A DNA stretch of 64,000 bases from Cognatishimia activa (GCF_017798205.1 NZ_CP060010.1:1922001-1986000), one strand, 5' to 3'; positions 8,171-17,643 are shown, counted from the stretch's first letter. Translations and numbers: made by a program. The notes: generated by a model not told the origin, from the letters alone.

Positions 8171-8338
8171 TCGCAAAAGTGAGCGAACATAGAAGGGCTG
8201 TCAAGCGCAGCCTGCAAATCGTCCAAAAGTTTATAGATCTAAACGTAACTCTAAGAGGCATTTTTGGGGAGAACCGTTGACCTGTTAGGGGCGGCGTTTA
8301 AAAGTCTCTTAGCTATTTGCCAAAACAGGAACTGCCCC

Positions 8339-9646
8339 ATGTCTCTGCGCCCCCTCGGACTCGTTGTCACCGCTGCCGCCTTGGCCGTACCCGTCATCTG
8401 GTGGCCAGGTATTGCGCAGGGTCGGGATGTGATCGCGCTGTTCAGTCAGTATCTTGGCATTTGGGCTTTGATTGCCATGGCACTCTTGCAAGTGATTGCC
8501 ACCCGCTGGCCCGGTGTCGAAGCCATCTTCGGCGGCTTGGATCGCGGGTATATCCTGCACAAATGGCTGGGGATTGGCGCCATGGCTGCAATCCTATTGC
8601 ACGACACGATTGACGCGGAAATGGATGGTCTTGGGCGCGAAACCGCCTTGGTGGAACTGGCCGAAACCCTCGGAGAACTCAGCCTCTATGGCATCCTGAT
8701 CCTTGTCGTGATCACCATCGCGACCTTCATTCCCTATCACCTCTGGCGCTGGACCCACCGTTTGATGGGGTTCTTCTTTATGGCAGGGGCGTTCCACTAT
8801 CTGTTTATCCTCAAGCCATTCGCGAACGGAGACCCGCTGGGCCTTTATACAAGTGCCTTCTGCGCCCTCGGGATTGTCGCGTTCGTCTATCGCCTGTTGC
8901 CTGCAGGTATGCGCAGCTCCAAACGTTATGAGGTCTCTGACATCACAGAAACCGGCAATGCGATGGCGATCACGATGACGCCAAAGGGTCGTGCTCTGCG
9001 TCACAAGGCTGGCCAATTCGCCTTCCTCAGCATCGAAGGAGCCGAGCCGCATCCTTTCACGATCTCAAGCGCCCCGCGAGAGGATGGCAGCATTCGCATG
9101 ACCGTGGCAAAATTGGGCGACTATACCAATCGCATGGCGCGGACCCTGAAAACAGGAACAGCTGTGCGGCTTGAAGGCCCTTTCGGGCATTTCGAACGCC
9201 GCAACACGCAAGACCCGGAGCTTTGGATTGCCGCAGGCGTTGGCATCACGCCCTTCCTGGCCTGGTCCGAAGCGCTTGATCCGGCAAGCGGCCCTGTGCA
9301 TCTGGTCTATTGTATCCGCGACGAGGCCTCTGCCGCGCATCTGACGCAACTCAACGAGCTGGCTTTGGCCAAACCCAACCTGACCCTGCATATCCAAAAC
9401 TCTGCGACGGATGGTCGGGCGACGGCCGATAGCATTCTGGCGAAAACCGGCGTTTCTACGGATCGCCTGACAGTGGCATTCTGCGGCCCAATGCAAATGC
9501 GCAAATCCCTGATCGAGGGTTTCCGTCGCGTGGGTGTTTCTCCCTCTCGTTTCAAATTCGAAGAATTCGAGATCCGCACCGGCATTGGTCTGCGACGTCT
9601 TGCGGCCTTCTTGTTTGAACGTGTGGTTGCGCCAAAACGCACCTAG
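8339..9646 (+). CDS. Ferric-reductase-like transmembrane flavocytochrome
   Basis: A 435-residue membrane oxidoreductase. The N-terminal half has about six membrane segments with paired haem-ligand His residues (HKWLGIG..LLHDTID and HRLMGFFFMAGAFHYLFIL). The C-terminal half is a ferredoxin-NADP reductase-like module: FAD motif HPFTISSAP, nucleotide motif GVGITPFLAW, and CGPMQMRKSL near the end. This FRE/NOX-like arrangement moves electrons from NAD(P)H across the membrane to a metal or oxygen. The ATG at 8339 has AGGA upstream. A longer TTG start at 8264 is rejected. It diverges from the acyl-CoA synthetase gene, sharing a 200-bp promoter region. Confidence 0.85.
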   Translation: MSLRPLGLVVTAAALAVPVIWWPGIAQGRDVIALFSQYLGIWALIAMALLQVIATRWPGVEAIFGGLDRGYILHKWLGIGAMAAILLHDTIDAEMDGLGRETALVELAETLGELSLYGILILVVITIATFIPYHLWRWTHRLMGFFFMAGAFHYLFILKPFANGDPLGLYTSAFCALGIVAFVYRLLPAGMRSSKRYEVSDITETGNAMAITMTPKGRALRHKAGQFAFLSIEGAEPHPFTISSAPREDGSIRMTVAKLGDYTNRMARTLKTGTAVRLEGPFGHFERRNTQDPELWIAAGVGITPFLAWSEALDPASGPVHLVYCIRDEASAAHLTQLNELALAKPNLTLHIQNSATDGRATADSILAKTGVSTDRLTVAFCGPMQMRKSLIEGFRRVGVSPSRFKFEEFEIRTGIGLRRLAAFLFERVVAPKRT

Positions 9647-9773
9647 GCTTCATCTTGCCAAAAATACTCATTCTAACGGACAGGCCGGGGCATCGCCTCG
9701 GCCTTGCTGTCTCTTGCAATGCGCGCGCCTCCTGCGCATATCAAAACGACTACGATCCAACCAAGGCCTCCCT

Positions 9774-11159
9774 ATGATCCGCGCAACCCTTGCTGCCGTC
9801 TCTCTTGTCTTCGCCACTCTGGCATCTGCGGAAACCAAAGTCCCGACGAGCCAAGTGGAAATCCAACTTGGCTTTGCGCCTTTGGTGAAGGAGGCCGCTC
9901 CCGCTGTGGTCAATATCTACGCCAAACGTGTGGTCGAGACGCGCCAAAGCCCGTTTCAAGGTGATCCCTTCTTTCAAAACCTGTTTCGCGATTTCGGCAC
10001 CACGCGGCCGCAGGTGCAGAACTCATTGGGATCTGGCGTGATCCTGTCAGGCGAAGGCATCGTCGTGTCCAACTATCACGTCGTCGGCATGGCAACGGAT
10101 ATCCGTGTTGTCCTCAACGACCGCCGCGAGTTCGCAGCACGTGTTCTGTTGGGGGATCAGCAAAGCGACCTCGCGATCCTTCAATTGATCGACGCGCCGA
10201 AAGACATGCCGCACCTCACTTTGCGCGACAGCGACACCGTCGATGTCGGAGAGCTTGTCCTGGCAATCGGCAACCCATTCGGCGTCGGCCAAACTGTGTC
10301 CAGCGGCATTGTGTCAGGCCTTGCGCGGTCTGGCACTGCGGCGGGCGCGGGGCAGGGGTATTTTCTGCAAACTGACGCACCGATCAACCCGGGCAACTCG
10401 GGCGGCGCTTTGATTGACGTCAACGGAGACCTCATCGGCATCAACACGCGTATTCTGACGCGGTCGGGCGGCAGCAATGGCATCGGTTTCGCCATTCCCA
10501 CAAATCTGGTCGCGCAATTTGTGGCGCAAGCCAAGGCCGGTAACGACAGCTTCCAACGTCCCTGGGCCGGCGCCTCTGGCCAGCCCGTCGATGCGGATAT
10601 GGCCGAAAGCCTCGGGATGGATCGCCCTGGAGGCATCGTGATTTCCTCGCTGCACGAGGCCAGCCCCTTGCGTGATGCGGGGCTCGCACCGGGCGACGTG
10701 ATCCTTGCGGTGGATGGTCAGCCGGTGAATACAGGGTCCGAGATGATTTTCCGCATGTCGGTGGCCGGGCTTGGCTCTGAAGCGGATCTGACTGTGTTGC
10801 AGAAGGGGCGCGCGCAAATCGTGACGGTCTCTCTGACCGCTCCACCCGAAATCCCGGCGCGCGAGACGATCACCACGGGCAGACGTTCGGCCATTCCAGA
10901 GGTGACCTTATCCAATATCAACCCAGCCGTCATCGCCAGCTCTCGGCTGCCGCTTGGGGCCGAAGGCGTTGTAATCGAAGATCCCGGCCCCTCGGGCGCG
11001 CGGGCTGGTTTGCGCGCTGGGGATATCCTGCGCGCGGTCAACGGCGAAGAAACGCCCGACACGAAATCTGCCCAACGCGCCTTGCGTAATGCCGGTAGCC
11101 GTATCACCTTGGCGATCGAGCGTGGGGGTCAACAGATTCTCATGCGCTTCAGGCTCTAA
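9774..11159 (+). CDS. DegP/HtrA-like periplasmic trypsin-type serine protease
   Basis: A 461-residue secreted protease. A signal peptide is evident (MIRATLAAVSLVFATLASA, cleavage before ETK). The catalytic triad is His in VVSNYHVVG, Asp in QQSDLAILQL and Ser in INPGNSGGALID. Two PDZ domains follow, at about residues 265-350 (GGIVISSLHEASPLRDAGLAPGD) and 380-455 (GVVIEDPGPSGARAGLRAGD). HtrA proteins degrade or refold damaged periplasmic proteins. The start at 9774 is chosen because the signal peptide begins there. An upstream extension from 9534 would run through the preceding gene. rarA starts 16 bp downstream. Confidence 0.92.
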   Translation: MIRATLAAVSLVFATLASAETKVPTSQVEIQLGFAPLVKEAAPAVVNIYAKRVVETRQSPFQGDPFFQNLFRDFGTTRPQVQNSLGSGVILSGEGIVVSNYHVVGMATDIRVVLNDRREFAARVLLGDQQSDLAILQLIDAPKDMPHLTLRDSDTVDVGELVLAIGNPFGVGQTVSSGIVSGLARSGTAAGAGQGYFLQTDAPINPGNSGGALIDVNGDLIGINTRILTRSGGSNGIGFAIPTNLVAQFVAQAKAGNDSFQRPWAGASGQPVDADMAESLGMDRPGGIVISSLHEASPLRDAGLAPGDVILAVDGQPVNTGSEMIFRMSVAGLGSEADLTVLQKGRAQIVTVSLTAPPEIPARETITTGRRSAIPEVTLSNINPAVIASSRLPLGAEGVVIEDPGPSGARAGLRAGDILRAVNGEETPDTKSAQRALRNAGSRITLAIERGGQQILMRFRL

Positions 11160-11175
11160 CCCCAAGGCGACCCCA

Positions 11176-12489
11176 ATGGCCGATCTCTTCGGAGACCCTC
11201 AGACCCAGACCCAAGACACAGCCCCGCGCCCCTTGGCAGATCGCTTGCGCCCACAGTCTTTGGGCGAGGTGATTGGACAAGAGCAGGTTCTAGGGCCCGA
11301 TGCGCCCTTGGGCGTGATGCTGGACGCGGGCAGCCTGAGTTCGCTGATTTTCTGGGGGCCACCGGGCGTTGGTAAAACCACCATTGCGCGGCTTTTGGCG
11401 CAGGAAACGGATCTGCATTTCGTCCAGATCTCGGCGATCTTTACGGGTGTGCCAGAGCTGCGAAAAGTTTTCGAGGCAGCCAAGATCAGGCGGGCAAACG
11501 GGCAGGGAACCCTTTTGTTCGTGGACGAGATCCACCGCTTCAACAAAGCTCAGCAGGACGGGTTCCTGCCGCATATGGAAGACGGCACGATCCTTTTGGT
11601 GGGCGCGACCACCGAAAACCCGAGTTTTGAACTGAACGCCGCTGTTCTGTCGCGGTCGCAGGTCTTGGTTCTTGAACGCCTGAAGCTCTCAGATCTGGAA
11701 CGTTTGGCGCAGCGCGCCGAGACGGAACTGGGCAAAGCGCTCCCGCTTGAAGGCGCGGCGCGTGAGGCTTTGCTTGAGATGGCCGACGGCGACGGCCGTG
11801 CTTTGCTCAATCTGATCGAACAGGTTGCGGCCTGGAAAGTCGACGGCAAGCTCTCAACCGATCAATTGGCGACGCGTCTGATGAAACGGGCGGTGAACTA
11901 CGACAAGTCGGGGGATGAGCACTACAACCTGATTTCAGCGCTGCATAAGTCGGTGCGGGGATCCGATCCCGACGCAGCTCTTTACTGGTTTGCGCGGATG
12001 CTTGAGGGGGGCGAAGACCCACGATTTCTGGCGCGACGGCTGGTGCGTATGGCCGTCGAGGACATCGGTCTCGCCGACCCGCAGGCACAGGCGGTTTGCT
12101 TGCAGAGCTGGGAGACCTACGAGCGGCTTGGCTCGCCAGAGGGGGAATTGGCCCTGTCGCAAGCCGTGGTCTATCTGGCGCTCGCCCCCAAGAGCAACGC
12201 GAACTACGTGGCCTACAAGGCCGCACGCAAAGCGGCCAAAAAGACAGGGTCGATGATGCCGCCGAAGCATATCCTGAATGCGCCGACAGGCCTGATGGAG
12301 GAACAGGGCTATGGGGCGGGGTATGCCTATGATCACGACGCAGAGGACGGCTTCTCGGGGCAGAACTATTTCCCCGAGGGCATGAAGCGCCCAGAATTTT
12401 ATACTCCGGTTGAGCGTGGTTTTGAACGCGATCTTGCCAAACGCGTCGCCTATTTCGCCAAACTGCGGGCACAGCGTGGTAAGGGCTAA
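11176..12489 (+). CDS. rarA: Replication-associated recombination protein A (AAA+ ATPase)
   Basis: A 437-residue clamp-loader-like AAA+ protein that acts at stalled replication forks. It starts MADLFGD and has Walker A GPPGVGKTT, Walker B LLFVDEIHRF, sensor-1 VGATTENPSFELN and the C-terminal MgsA region (DEHYNLISALHKSVRGSDPDAALYW). The DEIHRF/NPSFELN set is specific to RarA/MgsA. The ATG at 11176 is preceded by CAAGG. The gene follows the HtrA-like protease closely, as seen in several Rhodobacteraceae, so they are probably co-transcribed. Confidence 0.95.
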   Translation: MADLFGDPQTQTQDTAPRPLADRLRPQSLGEVIGQEQVLGPDAPLGVMLDAGSLSSLIFWGPPGVGKTTIARLLAQETDLHFVQISAIFTGVPELRKVFEAAKIRRANGQGTLLFVDEIHRFNKAQQDGFLPHMEDGTILLVGATTENPSFELNAAVLSRSQVLVLERLKLSDLERLAQRAETELGKALPLEGAAREALLEMADGDGRALLNLIEQVAAWKVDGKLSTDQLATRLMKRAVNYDKSGDEHYNLISALHKSVRGSDPDAALYWFARMLEGGEDPRFLARRLVRMAVEDIGLADPQAQAVCLQSWETYERLGSPEGELALSQAVVYLALAPKSNANYVAYKAARKAAKKTGSMMPPKHILNAPTGLMEEQGYGAGYAYDHDAEDGFSGQNYFPEGMKRPEFYTPVERGFERDLAKRVAYFAKLRAQRGKG

Positions 12490-12607
12490 TAATCCGAGGT
12501 CTCAGTCGGTGTTTTCGATGTTTGAACCTAGCGTTCGAGTTTGATAGCGCAAGGCCATCGGCCAGAGACTCGCGTCCCGGCCAGCAACCTAAAAATACGA
12601 GGCGACA

Positions 12608-13546
12608 ATGAAAGTCGGATTTCTTTACGAGCACCCCACCTGGTCTGATGATCTGCGGACATGTTTTGCGAAAAACGGGATTGAGCTTGTTGCGATCAAT
12701 GTTGCCGATGCAGCCTTTCTGACATCGAAATCTGATTTCGATTTCGACCTCTGCATCAACCGCGTGAATATGATGCCCTCTGAAGGGCGCGCCTCTTCGG
12801 TTGCGGCACATACGCTGCATGTTCTTCATTTGATGGAGAGCCTGGGTATCGAGGTCATTAACGGCTCACAGGCGCATTTCGTCGGAGCCTCCAAGGCCGT
12901 GCAAAACGGGATCTTTGAAAGCCTTGGGCTGGATTGCCCGAAATCCGTCGCCATCTACCGCCCCGAAGACGCCCCTGCCGCCGCCGAGACCATCGGCTTT
13001 CCTGTGATCGTTAAGCCTAATATTGGTGGTTCCGGATCTGGTGTGGCGCGGTTTGATACGGCGCAAGAGCTGCGTGATGCGATAGCTGACGGCAGCTTGG
13101 ATCTGGGCATCGACGGCACCGGACTTGTGCAGGAATACATCCGCTCGGACGGCCATGTGTACCGTGTGGAAATTCTGGACGGGGCACTGTTTTACAGCAT
13201 TCGCCAGCAGGTGGTGGAAAACCAGTTCAACTATTGCGCCGCAGATGGCTGCAGCATCAGCTTTGACGAAGAACCCGCAGCCGATGACTTTGATATGTGC
13301 GTGATTGGCAATGACGGCATCGTCGCCAACGAAGTGCCCGCCGAGATTCTGCAAAATGTTCTGGATATCTGTGCCAAATCCAAAGCCGACATTGGTGGCG
13401 TCGAGTATTTCCTGCGCGAAGACTCTGGCAGCGCCTGTTTCTATGACTTTAACCCCTATTCCAACTTCGTCGGCAACGGCGAGGCTCTGTTCGGCTTTTC
13501 GCCTGAGCAACGTTTTGTGGATTTCGTGAAATCTCGGATGGGCTAA
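12608..13546 (+). CDS. ATP-grasp ligase, RimK-like
   Basis: A 312-residue ATP-grasp protein. The central subdomain has GFPVIVKPNIGGSGSGVARF, a typical ATP-binding lysine/glycine loop. Further on, EYIRSDGHVYRVEILDG and the metal-binding acidic end GGVEYFLREDSG..FYDFNPYSN follow. ATP-grasp enzymes make an acyl-phosphate and join it to an amine or thiol. RimK relatives add glutamate or other amino acids to proteins or peptides. The substrate is not evident. The gene has a clear GAGGCGAC ribosome site and 118 bp of upstream spacing. It lies on the same strand as crcB 57 bp downstream. Confidence 0.75.
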   Translation: MKVGFLYEHPTWSDDLRTCFAKNGIELVAINVADAAFLTSKSDFDFDLCINRVNMMPSEGRASSVAAHTLHVLHLMESLGIEVINGSQAHFVGASKAVQNGIFESLGLDCPKSVAIYRPEDAPAAAETIGFPVIVKPNIGGSGSGVARFDTAQELRDAIADGSLDLGIDGTGLVQEYIRSDGHVYRVEILDGALFYSIRQQVVENQFNYCAADGCSISFDEEPAADDFDMCVIGNDGIVANEVPAEILQNVLDICAKSKADIGGVEYFLREDSGSACFYDFNPYSNFVGNGEALFGFSPEQRFVDFVKSRMG

Positions 13547-13603
13547 GGGTCCGGACCCGTCCCCAAGGTTGACAAAAGCCGAGGCAGGGGCGAGAGAGCC
13601 GGG

Positions 13604-13981
13604 ATGTTTTTGAACCTGACATATGTGGCGCTGGGCGGAGCCTTGGGCGCAGTGATGCGCTATCTTGCGGGGCTGGGCGTGATCCGCCTTGTCGGAACCG
13701 GATTTCCGCTGGGCGTTGTCACTGTGAATATTGTCGGGTCGTTTCTGATGGGGCTTTTCGTGGTCTTTGCCCATCGCAAGGGGATCATGCATCTGAGCCC
13801 TTTGGTGATGACGGGGTTTTTGGGCGGGTTCACTACCTTCTCGGCCTTTTCTCTAGAGGCGGTGACCCTGTTTGAAAAAGGTCAGACGGGGGCTGCAGCC
13901 TTCTATGTGGCTCTGTCGGTCGGGGCGTCGATTGCGGCGCTGGTCTTGGGGCTTTGGATCGCTCGGGGGATTTGGGCATGA
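13604..13981 (+). CDS. crcB: Fluoride ion exporter CrcB (Fluc channel)
   Basis: A 125-residue protein with four membrane segments. It has the Fluc signatures GGALGAVMRYLAG, GTLxxN-like VNIVGSFLMGLF and TGFLGGFTTFSAFSLE. The last supplies the Phe box and the central Na+ site. It exports cytoplasmic fluoride. The stop codon overlaps the start of the pseudouridine synthase gene (ATGA), so translation is coupled. I do not see a fluoride riboswitch in the short leader. Confidence 0.92.
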   Translation: MFLNLTYVALGGALGAVMRYLAGLGVIRLVGTGFPLGVVTVNIVGSFLMGLFVVFAHRKGIMHLSPLVMTGFLGGFTTFSAFSLEAVTLFEKGQTGAAAFYVALSVGASIAALVLGLWIARGIWA

Positions 13982-15021
13982 TTGGCGTGCAAACGATTGA
14001 AGTCGCGGTGGGCGATGCGGATATGCGTCTGGATCGCTGGCTGAAGGCGACTTTCCCGCAGCTGAACCAGATCCGCATCGAAAAAATGTGTCGCAAAGGC
14101 GAGCTCCGTGTGGATGGCGGGCGGGTGAAACCTGCGACGCGGCTTGAGGCGGGTCAGATGGTGCGCGTGCCGCCCCTACCGGATAAAGCGCCAGAGCCGA
14201 AACCGCGCAGCAATCGTATCTCGGCAGCCGATGAAAAGCTGATCCAATCCTGTGTGATTTATCGTGACGATCACATTATTGCTTTGAACAAACCTCCGGG
14301 TCTGCCGACCCAAGGCGGCAGCAAGCAGACGCGCCATGTGGACGGCCTTTCTGAGGCATTGAAGTTTGGCTACGAGGAAAAGCCGCGCCTTGTGCATCGG
14401 CTGGATAAGGACACATCGGGCGTACTGCTGCTGGCGCGCACGCGGCAGGCGGCGCAGGCCCTGACGTCATCGATCCGCCACCATGCCACGCGCAAGATTT
14501 ACTGGGCCGTGGTGGCTGGCGTGCCGACGCCTTACCTGGGCGAAATCAAATATGGGCTCGTCAAAGCTCACGGCCATGGCAAACGCGGTGAAGGCGAGAA
14601 GATGCATGCGGTGCATCCGCGCGATGTGGGCTCAACACCGGGCGCAAAACGCGCGTTGACGCAATATGCAACGCTCTATCGTGTGGCCAGCCGCGCGGCT
14701 TGGGTTGCAATGGAGCCGATCACCGGTCGTACTCACCAATTGCGCGCCCATATGGCCGAGATCGGGCATCCGATCATTGGCGACGGGAAATACGGCGGCT
14801 CGGGGCAAGAGAACCTTGGCGACGGCTGGGGCGCGCAGTTGGGTGGCATCATTTCCAAGAAACTGCACCTGCACGCGCGAATGATGAGCTTTGAGCATCC
14901 GGGCACAAAATCCGTTATGACGGTCACAGCCCCAATGCCGGATCACATGGCCCATACCTTTGAGACCTTCGACTGGACGCCCGATATGGCGCAGGAAGAT
15001 CCCTTTGAGGAGTTGCGATGA
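13978..15021 (+). CDS. RluA-family pseudouridine synthase
   Basis: A 347-residue enzyme that isomerises uridine to pseudouridine in rRNA or tRNA. The N-terminal S4 domain (about 10-75) has MRLDRWLKATFPQLNQIRIEKMCRKGELRVDG. The catalytic Asp is in RLVHRLDKDTSGVLLLA at about residue 145. PITGRTHQLRAHMAEIGHPIIGDGKYGG is the conserved C-terminal motif. S4 plus this catalytic core suggests RluC, but I do not assign the exact site. It starts in the stop codon of crcB, and its own stop overlaps the HAD gene start. Confidence 0.9.
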   Translation: MIGVQTIEVAVGDADMRLDRWLKATFPQLNQIRIEKMCRKGELRVDGGRVKPATRLEAGQMVRVPPLPDKAPEPKPRSNRISAADEKLIQSCVIYRDDHIIALNKPPGLPTQGGSKQTRHVDGLSEALKFGYEEKPRLVHRLDKDTSGVLLLARTRQAAQALTSSIRHHATRKIYWAVVAGVPTPYLGEIKYGLVKAHGHGKRGEGEKMHAVHPRDVGSTPGAKRALTQYATLYRVASRAAWVAMEPITGRTHQLRAHMAEIGHPIIGDGKYGGSGQENLGDGWGAQLGGIISKKLHLHARMMSFEHPGTKSVMTVTAPMPDHMAHTFETFDWTPDMAQEDPFEELR

Positions 15022-15689
15022 GCGACCTTAGGCTGGTGATCTTTGACGTCGACGGGACGTTGGTCGACAGTCAGGGCGACATCGTGGGATCCATGTCTCG
15101 TGCGTTCGCAGCGCTGGGCAAGCCGGCCCCCGCGCGGGAAAATGTTCTGTCTATTGTTGGTTTGTCTTTGGATGTGGCCATGCAGCGGCTAGCACCTGAA
15201 GCATCACTGGGTGAGCAGATCGATTTGGTCGACGCCTATAAGCAGGCCTATCAGGACCTGCGCGCGGCCAAAGGCAGCGTGGAGTCTTCGCCGCTTTACC
15301 CCGGTGCGCGGCAGATATTGGACGCCTTGCGTGCGCAGCCCTACACATTGTTGGGCGTGGCGACGGGCAAGTCTCGGCGAGGGTTGGACAGCTTGATCGC
15401 GGGACATGTGCTGGAGGGATTTTTTGTGACCGAACAGGTCGCGGATCATCATCCGTCCAAGCCGCACCCTTCGATGATCGAGGCTGCCATGGCTGAAACG
15501 GGCGTTGACGCAGCGCAGACGGTCATGATCGGAGACACCAGTTTTGACATGTCCATGGCCCGCGCCGCTGGCGTGCGTGGCATTGGCGTGAGCTGGGGAT
15601 ACCATGGCCGCGAAAAGCTGGCCGATGCGGAATTCATCATAGACCGGTTCGAGGAGCTTCTTCCGGTTTTGGATCAAATGTTGGGATAG
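15018..15689 (+). CDS. HAD-superfamily phosphatase, phosphoglycolate-phosphatase-like
   Basis: A 223-residue HAD hydrolase. Motif I is FDVDGTLVDS with the nucleophilic Asp, motif II is the Thr of GVATGKS, motif III is the Lys in HHPSKPHPS, and motif IV is MIGDTSFDMSMARAAG. A helical cap lies between I and II. The family removes phosphate from small metabolites. Gph-type activity on 2-phosphoglycolate is possible but not provable. It is translationally coupled to the pseudouridine synthase gene and sits 4 bp before the ATP12 gene. Confidence 0.88.
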   Translation: MSDLRLVIFDVDGTLVDSQGDIVGSMSRAFAALGKPAPARENVLSIVGLSLDVAMQRLAPEASLGEQIDLVDAYKQAYQDLRAAKGSVESSPLYPGARQILDALRAQPYTLLGVATGKSRRGLDSLIAGHVLEGFFVTEQVADHHPSKPHPSMIEAAMAETGVDAAQTVMIGDTSFDMSMARAAGVRGIGVSWGYHGREKLADAEFIIDRFEELLPVLDQMLG

Positions 15690-15693
15690 AAAT

Positions 15694-16407
15694 ATGTCTG
15701 GCTGGAATACGGCAAAACGTTTTTGGAAATCTGCCGCGGTTGCGGAAACGGAGGTGGGCTTTGCAGTCGAGTTGGATGGGCGTCCTTTGAAGACCCCAGC
15801 AAAGACTCCGGCAGTGGTTCCAACCCGAGCCTTGGCCGAGGCGATTGCAGCAGAATGGGATGCGCAAGGTGAACAGATTGATCCCATGTCCATGCCTGTG
15901 ACGCGCTGTGCGAACTCGGCTTTGGACAAGGTCGCGCAGCAGCATGCCGAAGTTGCCGACATGTTGGCCGAATACGGCGGCACAGATCTTTTGTGCTATC
16001 GCGCGGACAGCCCCGAGGCGCTGGTTCAACGTCAGGCCGAGGCCTGGGATCCGGTTCTGGATTGGATAGCAGAAACTTACGGCGCGCGCCTGACACCTGT
16101 GGCCGGTGTGATGTTTCAGGGACAGGATGCTGGCGCGCTGGAATCGCTCCGACTCAAGGTCCACGAAATGGACAATTTCGAGCTCGCAGCCTTCCATGAC
16201 CTCGTCTGTTTGTCCGGTTCGCTGGTCTTGGGATTCGCGGCTGTTTCCGATTTCGCACCAATTGATGAGCTTTGGTCGCTTTCTCGCATCGACGAATCTT
16301 GGCAAGAAGAGCAGTGGGGCGAGGACGAAGAGGCGCAAGAGCAAGCAGAAATTAAGAAAACTGCGTTTAAAAATGCATATTTGTTCAATCGTTTGCGCAA
16401 ACAATAG
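15694..16407 (+). CDS. ATP12-family F1-ATPase assembly chaperone
   Basis: A 237-residue protein of the ATP12 family, known from mitochondria and alphaproteobacteria. It binds the F1 alpha subunit before assembly. Diagnostic stretches are VELDGRPLKTPAKTP near the start, EWDAQGEQIDPMSMPVTRCANSALD, the GTDLLCYRAD segment, and a C-terminal acidic helix (QWGEDEEAQEQAE). Its presence is a strong taxonomic hint for an alphaproteobacterium. It is the last gene of the crcB-to-ATP12 run. Confidence 0.9.
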   Translation: MSGWNTAKRFWKSAAVAETEVGFAVELDGRPLKTPAKTPAVVPTRALAEAIAAEWDAQGEQIDPMSMPVTRCANSALDKVAQQHAEVADMLAEYGGTDLLCYRADSPEALVQRQAEAWDPVLDWIAETYGARLTPVAGVMFQGQDAGALESLRLKVHEMDNFELAAFHDLVCLSGSLVLGFAAVSDFAPIDELWSLSRIDESWQEEQWGEDEEAQEQAEIKKTAFKNAYLFNRLRKQ

Positions 16408-16546
16408 GCGTTTTCGGGCAGTCATTCCAAAAGTTCGCAAACCGCCTAAAATTTAATCGCCATTGTAATAGATACACTTGACCTTCCTCGGAAAATTCGT
16501 CCAAACTCGGCGCTACTGGGATGGGGAGCACTCCACTCGGTGAAAA

Positions 16547-16587
16547 CGATTCCAATAAAACGGAATCGAAAGCCGCCCAAAAGGGCG
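16547..16587 (+). promoter_or_regulatory. Two small hairpins in the aapJ leader
   Basis: CGATTCC-aataaaac-GGAATCG (16547-16568) and CGCCC-AAAA-GGGCG (16574-16587) lie in tandem just before the aapJ ribosome site at about 16598. Neither is followed by a T-run. They could stabilise the abundant aapJ mRNA or modulate its translation. Confidence 0.45.
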
Positions 16588-16608
16588 ACAAACCAGGAAG
16601 AGGTAAAA

Positions 16609-17628
16609 ATGAAAAAATCCGTTATTTTCGGCGCTGCGGCACTCGCTCTGTCTGCTGGCGCTGCGTTTGCTGGTACGCTTGACGACGTCAAGGCGCGCGG
16701 CAAACTGAACTGTGGTGTGTCCACCGGCGTTCCAGGCTTTGCTGAGCCTGATGCGAACGGCGTATGGCAGGGCTTTGACGTTGCTGTTTGCCGTGCGGTT
16801 GCAGCTGCTGTTCTGGGTGACTCCACCGCAATCGAATTCGTTCCTACCACCGGTAAAACTCGTTTCACCGCGCTGGCAGCAGGCGAGATCGACATGCTGG
16901 CACGTAACACCACATGGACCTTCTCTCGTGACGTTGACCTGAAGTTTGAATTCGTCGGTGTGAACTACTACGACGGTCAGGGCTTCATGGTTCCAACCGC
17001 ACTGGGCGTTTCCTCTGCGAAAGAGCTGGACGGCGCGACTGTTTGTATCCAAACCGGTACAACCACCGAGCTGAACCTCGCGGACTTCTTCCGCGCGAAC
17101 AACATCTCTTACGAGCCAGTGCCAATCGAAACCGGTTCCGAAGCTGTTCAGCTGTTCCTGTCCGGCGCATGTGACGTTTACACCACTGACGCATCCGCTC
17201 TGGCGGCGCAGCGTGCGAACTTCGCAAACCCAGGTGACTACGTTGTTCTGCCAGAAATCGTATCCAAAGAGCCACTCGGCCCACTGGTACGTCACGGCGA
17301 CAACAACTGGGGCGACATCGTTCGTTGGACTCTGAACGCTCTGATCACTGCAGAAGAGCTGGGTGTTACTTCTGACAACATCGCAACTCTGGGCGCATCT
17401 GCGAACCCATCCACTCCAGAAATCAACCGTCTGCTGGGTACCGAAGGTACTCTGGGCGAGATGCTGGGTCTGGACGCAGAATGGGCGAAGCGCGCTATCA
17501 TGGCGGGCGGTAACTACGGCGAAGTCTTCGCGAACAACATCGGTGAAGACACCAACATCGGTCTGGCACGTGGCGTAAACGCCAAGTGGACCGACGGTGG
17601 CCTGATCTACTCCCCACCATTCCGGTAA
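16609..17628 (+). CDS. aapJ: General L-amino acid ABC transporter, periplasmic binding protein
   Basis: A 339-residue substrate-binding protein with a Sec signal peptide (MKKSVIFGAAALALSAGAAFA). The family 3 motif GKLNCGVSTGVPGFAEPDANGVWQGFDVAVCRA follows. AapJ captures many L-amino acids in the periplasm and delivers them to AapQMP. The ATG at 16609 follows GGAAGAGG. An upstream in-frame start at 16540 would precede the signal peptide and is rejected. Codon use is strongly biased, as in highly expressed genes. A hairpin with a T-run follows the stop, likely reducing transcription into the permease genes. Confidence 0.95.
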   Translation: MKKSVIFGAAALALSAGAAFAGTLDDVKARGKLNCGVSTGVPGFAEPDANGVWQGFDVAVCRAVAAAVLGDSTAIEFVPTTGKTRFTALAAGEIDMLARNTTWTFSRDVDLKFEFVGVNYYDGQGFMVPTALGVSSAKELDGATVCIQTGTTTELNLADFFRANNISYEPVPIETGSEAVQLFLSGACDVYTTDASALAAQRANFANPGDYVVLPEIVSKEPLGPLVRHGDNNWGDIVRWTLNALITAEELGVTSDNIATLGASANPSTPEINRLLGTEGTLGEMLGLDAEWAKRAIMAGGNYGEVFANNIGEDTNIGLARGVNAKWTDGGLIYSPPFR

Positions 17629-17643
17629 GTTGATCTTAGGAGA

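Noticed and set aside
13547-13558. GGGTCCGGACCC palindrome after the ATP-grasp gene as a terminator
   Set aside because: There is no loop and no T-run, so it cannot form a normal terminator hairpin. It is too short to call an operator.
13547-13603. Fluoride riboswitch before crcB
   Set aside because: The short leader lacks the conserved GG-GAU-GG and pseudoknot sequences of the crcB motif as far as I can read.
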